Source: JANXZS01 sp963797255 (lineage in GTDB: Bacteria; Acidobacteriota; Terriglobia; Terriglobales; Acidobacteriaceae). Taken from it: a stretch of 64,000 bases of DNA. The notes under the pieces are model-generated. The model saw nothing but the letters and a program-made list of their open reading frames with translations, did no database searches and had not been told where the DNA came from. The DNA lies in contig CAWCOV010000015.1 in assembly GCA_963797255.1 (NCBI GenBank), positions 496,001 through 560,000 on the forward strand, written 5' to 3'. The position numbers and the translations under genes were made by a program. Positions 27,477-37,427 of the stretch are shown here, in pieces; the stretch's first letter is position 1, and each line of letters starts with the position of its first letter.

Positions 27477-28787
27477 CTACCGTTCTGCGACTAGGTCGAG
27501 CAGGTCGAAAAATTCAGGGAACGAGATAGCAGCCGCGTCCGCGCCGTGGATCAGGCTCTCGCCATTTGCGCGCAGAGCGGCCACGGCGAAAGCCATGGCG
27601 ATGCGATGATCTCCACCGGAGTTGATTTCTGCGCCGTGAAGTTTTTGTCCGCCGCGAACATCGAGACCGTCTTCAAACTCCTCCACCTCGGCACCCATGG
27701 CCCGGAGATTTGACGCTACAAGAGCGATGCGGTCCGATTCCTTCACGCGTAATTCTTTTGCATCGCGAATGCGAATTCCATCGCGAGTATAGGGCGCGAT
27801 GGCCGCGAGCACGGGAAGCTCGTCGATGAGTTGAGCGGAAAGAGCTCCTGAAATTGTGGTAGCGCCGAGGCCTTCGCGTGGGGCTGTCAGTTGAACGGTG
27901 CCGACCAATTCACCATGCTTCTCTTCCAGGTTGAGTACGCTGATGCGGGCGCCCAGAGAGGTGAGCACGTCGAGCAGCGTGGCTCGAGTGGGATTGAGAC
28001 CGAGGCCATCAAAAACGAGATTCGATTCCGGAAAGAGAGACGCCGCGCAGAGGAAGAACGCTGCCGACGACAGGTCACCGGGGATGGTGGCATCGATGCC
28101 GGTCAGGCCCTGCCCGCCGGCGATAGACACTGAGTCTGACGTACGCGTGAGCTCTGCGCCGAAGGCTCGCAGTGCCAACTCTCCGTGATCTCTTGTCCTT
28201 ACAGATTCTCGCAAGGTGGTGGTGCCACTCGCCTGCAATCCTGCGAAGAGGACGGCGGTCTTTACCTGCGCGCTGGGCACTGGAGTGGTGTAATCGATAG
28301 CGGTGAGTGCGCTGCCGTTGATGGTGACGGGCGCATGGCCATCCGTGAGCGTAATGTTGGCGCCCATCTGAGTAAGCGGTTTGCGCACGCGCTCCATGGG
28401 ACGACGGCTCAGCGATTCGTCGCCGATTAACGTGAAGGTGCCGTGCTGCCCGGCAAGAAGGCCTGCGAGCATGCGCATGGTGGAACCGGAGTTGCCGCAA
28501 TCGAGCGGGATGGCTGGAATGTTAAGTGTGCCGCCGGTGCCGATGATCTGAATCGTGCCGTCTTCGCCGAGTGAAGTTTGTGCGCCAAGATCTTCCGAAC
28601 AGCCGAGGCTGCTGGCGCAGTCCGCGCCGGTAGAGAAATTGCGCAGCCGCGTTGTGCCGGATGCATAAGCGGCAAGCAGGGCATAGCGATGCGAGATGCT
28701 CTTATCGCCGGGAAGACGAAGGCTGCCCAGCAGATTCCGCGCGGGCGCGACCGTCCTCGATACTGTGTGTGTGCCTGAAGTTTCCAA
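27477..28787 (-). CDS. aroA: 3-phosphoshikimate 1-carboxyvinyltransferase (EPSP synthase)
   Basis: Shikimate-pathway enzyme joining PEP to shikimate-3-phosphate in the cytoplasm. Length 436 residues, normal. LRLPGDKSISHRYALLAAYA holds the substrate-binding Lys. CGNSGSTMRMLAGLLAG, RRPMERVRKPL and RVKESDRIALVA are further family motifs, and GDHRIAMAFAVAALRA lies near the C-terminus. Start is TTG with GGAGA upstream. The gene is 23 bases after the phosphatase gene on the same strand. Confidence 0.97.
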   Translation of the reverse strand: METSGTHTVSRTVAPARNLLGSLRLPGDKSISHRYALLAAYASGTTRLRNFSTGADCASSLGCSEDLGAQTSLGEDGTIQIIGTGGTLNIPAIPLDCGNSGSTMRMLAGLLAGQHGTFTLIGDESLSRRPMERVRKPLTQMGANITLTDGHAPVTINGSALTAIDYTTPVPSAQVKTAVLFAGLQASGTTTLRESVRTRDHGELALRAFGAELTRTSDSVSIAGGQGLTGIDATIPGDLSSAAFFLCAASLFPESNLVFDGLGLNPTRATLLDVLTSLGARISVLNLEEKHGELVGTVQLTAPREGLGATTISGALSAQLIDELPVLAAIAPYTRDGIRIRDAKELRVKESDRIALVASNLRAMGAEVEEFEDGLDVRGGQKLHGAEINSGGDHRIAMAFAVAALRANGESLIHGADAAAISFPEFFDLLDLVAER

Positions 28788-28810
28788 GAAGTCTCCGAAA
28801 GAATGTCTTT

Positions 28811-30697
28811 CTATCGTATCGCGGCGGGCTCGCCAGCCGAAGTGTCATCGGGGTTGACGACGCGAAGAATTACCAGCGTTTCGTCGTCGAAGTGCTCCAC
28901 GCCGCCCTGAAATTTCGAAAGGTCGTTTAGAATCGCGTCCGCCAGTTGGCCGACAGGCTTGTGTTGATTTTTGCGGACAACCGAAACTAGTCGGTCGTTT
29001 CCGAACATGTCCTTGCGCGAATTCTGCGCGTCAACGATGCCGTCGCTGAAAAAGATGATCGAATCACCGGGCTGAGTGGAGAGGCTAAATTCCTCATATT
29101 CCACGTCAGGAAACATGCCGAGCGGTATGCCTTCGGCATTTACCGTGGTGACTTCGCCGGAACGGCAGAAGAGCGGCTGAACGGCTCCGGCATTGGCGAT
29201 TTGCAAGGTTTGATTTGCGTCGTTCCATACCGCGAAGAGCATGGCGACGTATTGCGAATCGAGCCGTCGCTCCTGGAGCGCGTCGTTCAGGCTCTTCAAC
29301 ATTTGCGACGGGGAGAGCTGCTGGCTGGCGGCCGAGCGCATGATTCCGCTGACGAGCGCCGCGTAGAGAGCGGCGGGGGCTGCCTTGCCGCTGACATCTC
29401 CGAGCGCGATGCCGCTACGGTCAGTGTCGTAGCGCAGAAAATCGTAGAGGTCGCCACCGATGGTGCGCGCAGGAAGAAACCGTGCCGCAAATTCCGCATG
29501 CGAATGTTCCGGCCGGACCGGGGGTAACAGCCGAAGCTGTACTTCGCGCGCCATGGCAAGGTCGCGCTCCAGTCTCTGCTCCTGCCGCGCCACTCGCTGA
29601 TAGAGGCGCGCATTCTCAATCGCAATCGCGATCTGCGCGGCCAGAGTACCGAGGGTGCGCTCGTGGTCTTCGTTGAAATAGTTAGTGCGGGTGTGCTCAA
29701 GATCGAGCACGCCGATCACCGTGTCCTTGTAGATGAGTGGCACAACCATCTCGGATCGGGACTCGGTATTCACGACGACGTATCGCGAATCTTTACGCAC
29801 GTCGCCGGCGTTGATCACCTTTCGCTCCCTGACTGCGGCACCCACCAATCCGCGGTCTATTGGCACGGACTCGGTCTGCTTGAAACGCTCGCCAAAACGT
29901 ACCGAATAGCGGATGTCCAATGCGTCGTTCTGCTCGTTGACGAGGAGCACGGTGAACATCTGGTAATCGATCAGTCGGCGAAGCAACTGTCCAACGCGCT
30001 CGAGCAGCGCATCCGGATTGAGGATGGACGTAAGTTCGCGGCTGATTTCGTTGAGAACGGCGAGAGTCTCGGCTTGCCGCGAAGCACGCGTGTAGAGGCG
30101 CGCGTTCTCAATCGCCTGGCCGATACGGGACGCGGTGAGCGTTAGCATGCGAAGGTGTTCCGGGCGAAAATAGCCGACTTGCTCCGACTGGATATCGATG
30201 ACGCCGATGACGCGATTCTTGACGATGAGCGGCACGGCAAGTTCAGAACGGACATTGGCGTTGACGTTGATGTAGTTGGAGTATTGGGTAACGTCATTGA
30301 CCAGCACGGCCTCGCGTTTTTTCGCGGCCTCTCCTACGACGCCATGGCCAAGGCGGATGCGCATCCGCTCCGCGTCGGGAGTATGGCCTATCTGGAAGCG
30401 CATGCGCAGGTCGTTGGTGCGGTCGTTCAAGAGCAGAATGGCAAAGATGCGGTAATCGATGACGGCGCGCGCGAGATCGGCGGTGCGGAGAAGCAGCGTC
30501 TGCAGATCAAGCGTGGTGTTGAGCGCGTCGGCGAGACGCATGAGGTATTCGAGTTGGAGTGGATCGACGCGCGAGGGCGTTTCGGCGAACGCCGACTCGG
30601 TGGAGGGCCTATAGTCCCCTTCAAAACTGTGTGAGGCGGGCTCAGCCGGGATATTTCCGGCTTCCGCGCCCTTCTTCTTCTCTGATGATGGAGACAT
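28811..30697 (-). CDS. GAF-GAF-PP2C (RsbU/SpoIIE-like) serine phosphatase
   Basis: Soluble signalling protein of 628 residues. Two GAF sensor domains lie at about 60-210 (FAILLLNDRTNDLRMRFQIG; SELAVPLIVKNRVIGVIDIQ) and 225-385 (FTVLLVNEQNDALDIRYSVR; SEMVVPLIYKDTVIGVLDLE). A helical linker with AREVQLRLLPPVRPEH precedes a PP2C/SpoIIE phosphatase domain at about 420-615. Its metal Asp are in TIGGDLYDFLRYD and LGDVSGKAAPAALYAALVSG, with SDGIVDAQNS at the third site. Such enzymes dephosphorylate anti-sigma-factor antagonists (STAS proteins). The only STAS-like protein in the window, at 8146-8601, is distant and not clearly a partner. No PAS or kinase domain. Confidence 0.94.
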   Translation of the reverse strand: MSPSSEKKKGAEAGNIPAEPASHSFEGDYRPSTESAFAETPSRVDPLQLEYLMRLADALNTTLDLQTLLLRTADLARAVIDYRIFAILLLNDRTNDLRMRFQIGHTPDAERMRIRLGHGVVGEAAKKREAVLVNDVTQYSNYINVNANVRSELAVPLIVKNRVIGVIDIQSEQVGYFRPEHLRMLTLTASRIGQAIENARLYTRASRQAETLAVLNEISRELTSILNPDALLERVGQLLRRLIDYQMFTVLLVNEQNDALDIRYSVRFGERFKQTESVPIDRGLVGAAVRERKVINAGDVRKDSRYVVVNTESRSEMVVPLIYKDTVIGVLDLEHTRTNYFNEDHERTLGTLAAQIAIAIENARLYQRVARQEQRLERDLAMAREVQLRLLPPVRPEHSHAEFAARFLPARTIGGDLYDFLRYDTDRSGIALGDVSGKAAPAALYAALVSGIMRSAASQQLSPSQMLKSLNDALQERRLDSQYVAMLFAVWNDANQTLQIANAGAVQPLFCRSGEVTTVNAEGIPLGMFPDVEYEEFSLSTQPGDSIIFFSDGIVDAQNSRKDMFGNDRLVSVVRKNQHKPVGQLADAILNDLSKFQGGVEHFDDETLVILRVVNPDDTSAGEPAAIR

Positions 30698-30842
30698 AGA
30701 CTCGCCGAGCCATCATAGAGCATTTTTCGGGGTATCCGAAATCACCCGCGCGGAGCAATCGACTGCCTGTGGAAAGCGTGAAGACCTAGTGGTCCGTCAC
30801 TGGATTTCCACATGCAATCGACTACGAATTTCCTGAAGTGCG

Positions 30843-32873
30843 TTAGTCGGCTTCTTCGCGTTTGAACGGCTGCTGCAGGTACTTTCTGGCTTCGTTCAGA
30901 GCGCCCTGCGTATTGTCATTCGTCTGAACCGCTTGTCGGTACTCAGCCACGGCGCGATCCCGCTGTCCGGTAACGTCGAAGATTTTGCCGAGCTGGATGT
31001 GACTCCAAACCTCAGTCCATTTGGGTTCGCCGTCTCCGCGCAAGGCGTCGCGATAAGCATTTGCTGCGGCCTGGTAATTACGCTGCAGGAAGAGCACTTC
31101 GCCAACGCGATAACTGGCGAGCGAGCTTTGCGGATTGGCCGTGAGAGCTTTTTGATACTCGGCAATGGCGTCGGCGTAACTGCCTGAAGCCACCATTTGC
31201 TGGCCGCGCAAAATGGAAACGCGAACCTGCATGTCAGGCGAATTCTTGAGAACCCAGTTGTGTGGGTCGATGGTGATGCGCCGCGGCCTTCCGAAAGTAT
31301 CGACCACATATTGCGACTCGGTGCCAACAACGTCGATGCGCTTGGTCTCAGTTTTACCGTCCGTCTCAACGCGCAATTCAACCGGCATGCGGAAGAGGTC
31401 GAGGTCCTGCCCGATTTCTCCAATGGTGCGAAAGCCCTTGTTGTTGCCCAGCCGATAGACGGTGAATTTGTTGACGAAAAGCGGAGCGCCGGTACCGTCA
31501 AGCCACTGCGCAAAGAAGGGAGTCAGCGGTTCGCCGGATACAGTTTCGGCCACCTTGATGAAATCAGCAGAGCGCACCGGTTTTCCTGCGTATTGCGTGA
31601 GAACGCCTTTGAGGATGTTCTTGAACATCTCGTCGCCGACTTCCCATCGCAGCATGTGGAAGATCATGGCTCCTTTCTCAAGGGTCATGAACTGGAACTC
31701 GGGCGAGAAGGGGGAAAGGCGTCCGGCGGTAGAGAGGGGAATGGTGTCGTAGGCGAGTGCTCCTGCTTCTACGTCCTGGACTGCGGCCGACATCGCGTTC
31801 TGGCCGGAAGCATCCTCGATATACATCAACTCGGCGTAACGCGACATGCCGTTGGTGATCCACGTATCGTTCAACGTTGCGGGGCTGACCTCGCTGCCCC
31901 ACCATTGCCGCGAGATGGTGTTCGCCAGCAGGCGGGAGTTCGATTTGTCGCCGAGGCGATTTCCAGCGATCGCTGCAATCTCCGGAGCCCAGGTTGCGGG
32001 CAGCGTATCTGTTGGCAATTCGACTACGTTGAGGCGAGTGGTTTGCGCGATGCCGAAGAGGCTGGTGAAAAAGGCGTACTGCTTGTTGGCTGTCTCCGCG
32101 TAGCCCACCGCGGCCTGTATATGCCCGCTGGTGGCATAGACGCGAATGTTTGGGCTGCCCGCCATGGCTACGGGTTCTTCGAACTTGCCGGCGATAATTG
32201 TTCCGGGGAAGCCGGCCTTGGTCCAGTTGAAATCGTATTGCTCGCCCTTGGGCGCTGGGTGGGCTGGGCCGAGACTGCCACTGCCAATCACGCGATAGCC
32301 TGCGGGAACGCGGATGTGCATTTCCGCGGTGAAGCGATTGGTGAGGTATCCGGTCATGGGGAACCAGCGGCCCGGATACAGCAGGTACGTGATTGGATCG
32401 CCGATCGAAGTGAGCTTAAGGCCTTCAACCGGGCCTTCTTCCTGCCCGGTAAGTTCCCCATCGTATTGGAAGGTATAGGTGGTGGTCTGACCCTTCGCCA
32501 GTGGAGTCTTGGGGCTGATACGGATGGTTGAGTCCTGACCACGCTCGCCCGTCATCGGCGCGCGGTTCACGTCCGTCACCTTGTTTACCTTGAGCGCGTT
32601 GTGTAGCTGGAAGACGATTGTGTCCAGATTATCGAGCGCGGTGAAGTTCACCTGCGCGGTCACGGTAAGGTGGTGCGTCGCGGGATCGATATCGGCATCG
32701 ATGATGTAGGTGTTGATCTGAAAGCTGGGTTTACCTTGCGCGCGAGCCGGCAACGGAAGCGTCAGCAGCGTGGCGACAAAGGCAGCAATCAGGAGGGACA
32801 ATCCGCAGAGTCTGGCTTGCATTCGATCAGCGTTCCCCGTGTGTTGAATCTTAAGCTTTCCGCGTCTTGTCAT
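30843..32873 (-). CDS. Exported M1-like pseudo-peptidase with C-terminal TPRs
   Basis: Protein of 676 residues. Signal peptide at about 18-46. The N-terminal domain resembles the M1 aminopeptidase saddle (YIIDADIDPATHHLTVTAQV; TYTFQYDGELTG). The catalytic-domain helix that carries HExxH in active M1 enzymes reads LLANTISRQWWGSEVSPATL, so both His and the Glu are gone. The third ligand region, normally WLNEG, reads WITNGMSRYAE, and no GAMEN motif is visible. The QWWG context proves the alignment. Residues about 555-665 are TPRs (ASGSYADAIAEYQKALTANP; YQAAANAYRDALRG; QRDRAVAEYRQAVQ). The start overlaps the lpxB stop (TAATG), so translation is coupled. Role probably binding or scaffolding in the envelope, not peptide cleavage. 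Confidence 0.82.
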   Translation of the reverse strand: MTRRGKLKIQHTGNADRMQARLCGLSLLIAAFVATLLTLPLPARAQGKPSFQINTYIIDADIDPATHHLTVTAQVNFTALDNLDTIVFQLHNALKVNKVTDVNRAPMTGERGQDSTIRISPKTPLAKGQTTTYTFQYDGELTGQEEGPVEGLKLTSIGDPITYLLYPGRWFPMTGYLTNRFTAEMHIRVPAGYRVIGSGSLGPAHPAPKGEQYDFNWTKAGFPGTIIAGKFEEPVAMAGSPNIRVYATSGHIQAAVGYAETANKQYAFFTSLFGIAQTTRLNVVELPTDTLPATWAPEIAAIAGNRLGDKSNSRLLANTISRQWWGSEVSPATLNDTWITNGMSRYAELMYIEDASGQNAMSAAVQDVEAGALAYDTIPLSTAGRLSPFSPEFQFMTLEKGAMIFHMLRWEVGDEMFKNILKGVLTQYAGKPVRSADFIKVAETVSGEPLTPFFAQWLDGTGAPLFVNKFTVYRLGNNKGFRTIGEIGQDLDLFRMPVELRVETDGKTETKRIDVVGTESQYVVDTFGRPRRITIDPHNWVLKNSPDMQVRVSILRGQQMVASGSYADAIAEYQKALTANPQSSLASYRVGEVLFLQRNYQAAANAYRDALRGDGEPKWTEVWSHIQLGKIFDVTGQRDRAVAEYRQAVQTNDNTQGALNEARKYLQQPFKREEAD

Positions 32874-34072
32874 TATCTAGCTTGAACCGGGACTGTGTCG
32901 TGGCGAAAATCTCTCGCCATATCTAGTGTGATGCCAGCGACCTTGTCGATGGCCGTTTCCGTTGCCGAACGTCCGGCGTGAAGAAGGCGGGCAACTTCTG
33001 CCAGATCCGCATGCATTTTCTGACGTGCAGCATCGTCCGTCATCAGGCGGCGAAGATGCGAAGTTATGTTTGCCGCAGTGAAATCCTGCTGGATGAGCTC
33101 AGGAACGATTGCCCGACCCGCCACGAGGTTCGCCATCGCCACAAATGGGACGGATACGATGCGGCGGGCGATTGCGTACGTTAATGCAGAAACGCGATAA
33201 ACAACGACGAATGGGTTGCCGATGAGGGCAGCTTCCACGGTGGCGGTGCCACTGGCGACCACGCTGGCTCGAGCATGATATAGAGCCGCGCGGGCGTCCT
33301 TGACCAGGGTGATCTTCGGAGTGTCCGGACGACCGAACCCGGCGCGGATGCTGATGGTTTCGCGAATGGAGCGGACGTGCTTCGGCTTGAGCGTCGAGGC
33401 CAGCGGCAGCAGAAATTCGCAATCCATATTCAGTTCGGCCGCAGCCTTTTTTATTTCAGGCAAGTTCAGGCGAATCTCCTTGTCGCGACTACCTGGGAGC
33501 AGTCCGACCCAATCTTTTGACGCATCGAGACCATATTGGTCAGCAAACGCGTTTCGAGAGATGGCCGGCATGGGAAGATCGGCCAATGGATGCCCGACAT
33601 AGGTCGCGTTCACACCGTTGTCGCGATAGAACTTCTCCTCAAAAGGAAAGATGACCAGCATGCGATCCACGTAACTTTTGACCTTGCGGATCCGACGTTT
33701 CTTCCATGCCCACAACTGCGGGCTGACGAAATATACGACGGGGATTCCGAGGCGGTGCAGGTCGCGGGTGAGGCGAAGGTGAAAGCCCGGATAGTCGATG
33801 AGGACGGCAACATCAGGACGGGTCTCGCGCAGGCTCTTCACAATGCGTCGGTATTCACGATGAATGCGTGGCAGATGGCGCACCACTTCCGAGAATCCCA
33901 TGACGGCCATGTCTTCCGAGCGGACAATGCGGCGGCAGCCGAGGTCCTCCATGCGCTTGCCACCCATGCCGAAAATTTCCACGGTAGGGTCCATCTTTCG
34001 CAGCGACTCAATCAGCAGCGCGCCGTAGTGCTCGCCGCTGGCCTCACCTGCCGATAGAAAGATGCGGGGCAT
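32873..34072 (-). CDS. lpxB: Lipid-A-disaccharide synthase
   Basis: GT19 enzyme of 399 residues that joins UDP-2,3-diacylglucosamine and lipid X to make the lipid A disaccharide at the inner membrane. It begins PRIFLSAGEASGEHYGALLI, the family signature. Further motifs are VLIDYPGFHLRLTRDLH, VVYFVSPQLWAWKKRRIRKV, VGHPLAD, GLLPGSRDKEI and SVVASGTATVEAALIGNP. It lies seven bases after an ABC exporter gene and is coupled to the M1-like gene. This marks the host as having lipid-A-containing outer membrane. Confidence 0.96.
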   Translation of the reverse strand: MPRIFLSAGEASGEHYGALLIESLRKMDPTVEIFGMGGKRMEDLGCRRIVRSEDMAVMGFSEVVRHLPRIHREYRRIVKSLRETRPDVAVLIDYPGFHLRLTRDLHRLGIPVVYFVSPQLWAWKKRRIRKVKSYVDRMLVIFPFEEKFYRDNGVNATYVGHPLADLPMPAISRNAFADQYGLDASKDWVGLLPGSRDKEIRLNLPEIKKAAAELNMDCEFLLPLASTLKPKHVRSIRETISIRAGFGRPDTPKITLVKDARAALYHARASVVASGTATVEAALIGNPFVVVYRVSALTYAIARRIVSVPFVAMANLVAGRAIVPELIQQDFTAANITSHLRRLMTDDAARQKMHADLAEVARLLHAGRSATETAIDKVAGITLDMARDFRHDTVPVQAR

Positions 34073-34078
34073 CGTGCG

Positions 34079-36036
34079 TTAATCCATTCCCGCGAGCTGT
34101 TCGCGCAGAATAGAAGGGGAAGCAGGCTCAGGCAGTTCCTGATCCTTGTACTGGAGCTGATAGAGCTTCCAGTAAATTCCGCGGCGGGCGAGCAGTTCCT
34201 GGTGCGTGCCCATTTCGCGAAGCTGACCTTTGTGCATCACGATGATTTGTTCGGCACGCTGAACCGTGGAGAGACGATGAGCGATGACGACCGATGTGCG
34301 GCCGACCACCATGCGCTCGAGAGCGGAACGCACGCGCAATTCCGTATCTGTATCCACGCTGGAAGTGGCCTCGTCGAGGATGAGAATGCGGGGATTGTGC
34401 GAGAGGGCGCGAGCAAAATTAATGAGCTGCTTCTGTCCCGTGGAGAGGCTGCTGCCGCGCTCCCGCATCGGCTCCTGAAAGCCGCCAGGCAGTCCCGTGA
34501 TGAAGTCGAGCAAATTGACGTCTTCCGCTGCGCGAATCATGTGTTCGTCGGTGATCCAATGAGAGCCGAGCCGGATGTTGTCGGCGACTGTTCCGCTGAA
34601 GAGGAATGGATCCTGCAGTACGACTCCGAACTGGCGGCGAAGCTCCTGTAGATCGTGCTCGCGCACGTCCACGCCATTCACAACGATGCTGCCGCGTTGC
34701 ACGTCGTAGAAGCGCATCATGAGGCTGATGATGGTTGTTTTGCCTGCGCCGGTGTGGCCGACGATCGCGGCGGTCTGGCCGGGCTCGATGGTGAAAGAGA
34801 CGTCCTTCAAAATCCACTCAATTTCGCTTCCGAGAGCGGCCAGTTCTTCCTTGCTCGCATCGGCCACGCGGGACTTCATCCGATCATCGAGCTTTTGATA
34901 GGTAAACCAGACATTGCGGAATTCGACGCGCGAACTGGCGTCGCCCTCGCGGGGATGGGGAGGGGAGACGACTTCCGGCTCAGTGTCGAGCAGCTTGAAG
35001 ATGCGCTCGCTGGCTGCCATTGCCGCCTGCAGAATGTTGTATTTTTCGCTGAGGTCCTGGATGGGCCGGAAGAAGCGCTGAGCATACTGAATAAACGCAA
35101 CAAGCACGCCGAGGGAGACGGCGTTTCGCAGGACTCCGTAGCCGCCGAGCCAGATAATGAGTGCGATAGCGATGGCGCTGAGAATTTCAACTGCAGGGTA
35201 GTAGAGGGCGTAGGCGAGGATGGTGTCTTTGAACGCGATCATGTGCTGATTGTTGACCGCTTCAAAATCCTTGTACGACCGCTCCTCGCGATTAAAGAGC
35301 TGCACAACGCTCATGCCGCTGACATGTTCCTGCGTGTAGGAATTGATGCGCGCGATGGCGTGCGCACCCTGCGATAGGACTCGCGCACATGTTTGCGGAA
35401 CATGCGCGTGACCAGCAGGATGAAGGGCAGAACTGCGAAGGCGATCAGCGCCAGCCACCAGTTCATCCGCAACATAATGAAAACAATTCCGGCGAGCACG
35501 AAGACGTCTTCAAAGATGGAAAACACGCCGGAGGTGAACATCTCGTTGAGGGCGTCAACGTCGCCGGTGAGCCGTGTGACGAGGCGGCCAACGGGATTCG
35601 TGTCGAAAAAACCGACGTGCATGCGCTGCAGGTGCCGGAATATCTGGCTGCGCATGTCGAACATGACTTTCTGGCCTGTCCACTGCATCAGGTAGGTCTG
35701 CACAAACTCCAGGCCGAAGGCCAACACCAGCGATGCGAGATAGATGCCGGCAAGCTGGGAAATTCCGGTCATGGCATTTGGGCTGAGTCGCCGCGTGAAC
35801 CAGCTCAGGTGCTCGTTGGGCCGCAGCGTCATGTAGCGGTCAACGGCAACCATGGTGAGGAACGGGCCGAGAACGTCTAATCCTGCCTTGAGCAGGACGG
35901 CGATGAGGGATACGACGGCCTGCCACTTGTAGGGGCGAAGGTAGGCCACCAGGCGACGCATCAAGCGTCCGTCGTAGGCCTTTCCGGCAACATCATCGTC
36001 TTTCTGGGATTCCTGCTTCGGTTTTTCTTCCGCCAT
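34079..36036 (-). pseudogene. ABC exporter half-transporter (MsbA/MdlB-like), split by a one-base deletion
   Basis: About 652 residues when repaired. Six-helix ABC_membrane domain first (RLVAYLRPYKWQAVVSLIAV; GQKVMFDMRSQIFRHLQRMH). After the coupling helices comes the ATPase: VGHTGAGKTTIISLM (Walker A), GVVLQDPFLFSGTVADNIR (Q-loop), ERGSSLSTGQKQLINFARAL (signature), ILILDEATSSVDT (Walker B) and VVIAHRLSTV (H-loop). The first frame ends RKHVRESYRRVRTPSRASIP and stops at 35311; the second resumes AIARINSYTQEHVSGMSVVQ. Adding one base near 35357-35361 restores one frame. The lpxB neighbour suggests a lipid flippase role, but the sequence resembles heterodimer-type exporters as much as MsbA. Confidence 0.87.
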
Positions 36037-36146
36037 GATCCAATCTCAACATTCTACGGTGTCCCTGATGTGGCGGGTGTGACGGAGGATGAAACTTGTT
36101 TCATAGTTTGGCGTGAATACCTTCCAGGCATGGGAAAATGGAATAG

Positions 36147-37376
36147 ATGGCTCCAAAACACACCGATTCGCTGGGCGTCTACCTGTCGATTCCGTTTTGC
36201 CGGTCGAAGTGCAGCTACTGCAACTTCGCCTCGGGTGTGTATCCGGCAAGCGCATTTCCGCGTTATGTAGAGCGGCTTTCGGACGATCTGCGGCACTCCT
36301 GCAAGCTTGCGGAAAGGCTGGAAGCTGAGCTGCCGGAGCGGGTCGATTCGATCTATTTCGGGGGCGGAACACCCAGCATCCTTCCGCCGGAGTTGTTCCG
36401 AGGCGTATTTGCTGCAATACGAAGCGAGTTTCGCGTCTCGAAAACTGCGGAAATCACCATTGAATGTGCTCCGGGGCAGATTGACGATGCGTTTCTTGCT
36501 GCAATGGTGGAATGCGGCGTAAACCGCGTGAGTTTCGGGGTGCAATCGTTCGTGGATCGCGAGGCCGCGGTTACCGGGCGGCTCCATAACCGGGAAACGG
36601 CGATCCGGGATGTGGAGAGGGTGCTCGGCGCGGGAATTGAGTCGGTGAACGTGGATCTGATAGCCGGGCTGCCATACCAGACCATGGAATCCTGGGGAGA
36701 GTCACTTAAAACACTGGCGGGCACGGGGGCGAATCACGCCAGCCTTTACATGCTGGAGGTCGATGAGGATTCGCGACTCGGCAGGGAATTGCTGGCGGAC
36801 GGCGGACGTTATCATGCGGCGTCCGTGCCAACGGACGATGCGATGGCGGATATGTATCTGGCGGGAATCGACTATTTGCAGGGACAGGGGATTGAGCAAT
36901 ACGAAATTTCAAACTTCGCTCGCGAAGGCGCGGAATCGCAGCACAATTTGAAGTATTGGCAACGGGCTCCCTACCTCGGGCTGGGCGTAGATGCGCACTC
37001 TATGCTGCTGGGGCGAGACGGGCACACGATCCGGCTGGCTACGAGCGAGAATCTGGACGATTATCTCCAGAATCCACGTGACCCGGCGGATCTCCATTTA
37101 AGCGAAGTAGAGCAACTGGAAGAGGAATGGTTCCTTGGGCTGCGATTGACGAAGGGTGTGAATCTGATGGCCCTGGCCCGCAGATATGGGCGGGACACGA
37201 TCGCCGCATTTCGTCCGCAGATCGACACGCTGGTGGCGGAAGAACTGCTTGAAAAGGACGGGAGCTGGTTGCGGCTGACGAGTCGGGGGCGGCTGATGTC
37301 GAACGAGGTGTTTGGCCGGTTCATCGCGGCCGGTGGCGTGCCGGAGCCAGATCGCAATCTAATTTCGGTGGTGTGA
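36147..37376 (+). CDS. hemW: Radical SAM HemW-like protein (coproporphyrinogen III oxidase family)
   Basis: Protein of 409 residues. Cys18, Cys22 and Cys25 in PFCRSKCSYCNF bind the [4Fe-4S] cluster. SIYFGGGTPSIL is the SAM-binding GGGTP motif, and SFGVQSFVDREAAVTGRLHN and NVDLIAGLPYQTMESW are typical of the HemN/HemW family. It lacks the N-terminal extension of true HemN, so it is better called HemW, a heme chaperone rather than an oxidase. The C-terminal HemN_C helical domain is present (ERTEEW-type region, LGLRLTKGVNLMALARRYG). It is divergent from the ABC exporter. Confidence 0.93.
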   Translation: MAPKHTDSLGVYLSIPFCRSKCSYCNFASGVYPASAFPRYVERLSDDLRHSCKLAERLEAELPERVDSIYFGGGTPSILPPELFRGVFAAIRSEFRVSKTAEITIECAPGQIDDAFLAAMVECGVNRVSFGVQSFVDREAAVTGRLHNRETAIRDVERVLGAGIESVNVDLIAGLPYQTMESWGESLKTLAGTGANHASLYMLEVDEDSRLGRELLADGGRYHAASVPTDDAMADMYLAGIDYLQGQGIEQYEISNFAREGAESQHNLKYWQRAPYLGLGVDAHSMLLGRDGHTIRLATSENLDDYLQNPRDPADLHLSEVEQLEEEWFLGLRLTKGVNLMALARRYGRDTIAAFRPQIDTLVAEELLEKDGSWLRLTSRGRLMSNEVFGRFIAAGGVPEPDRNLISVV

Positions 37377-37427
37377 TTTATTAATTGCCTGAAATGCGTG
37401 CACGGTCGGGCGAATTGAGGGAAATAG

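Noticed and set aside
31197..32531. A 444-codon open frame on plus opposite the M1-like gene
   Set aside because: It lies fully inside the complement of a recognisable M1/TPR protein and shows no family motif.
36147..37376. True oxygen-independent coproporphyrinogen oxidase HemN
   Set aside because: It lacks the N-terminal extension of HemN; the CxxxCxxC context fits HemW.
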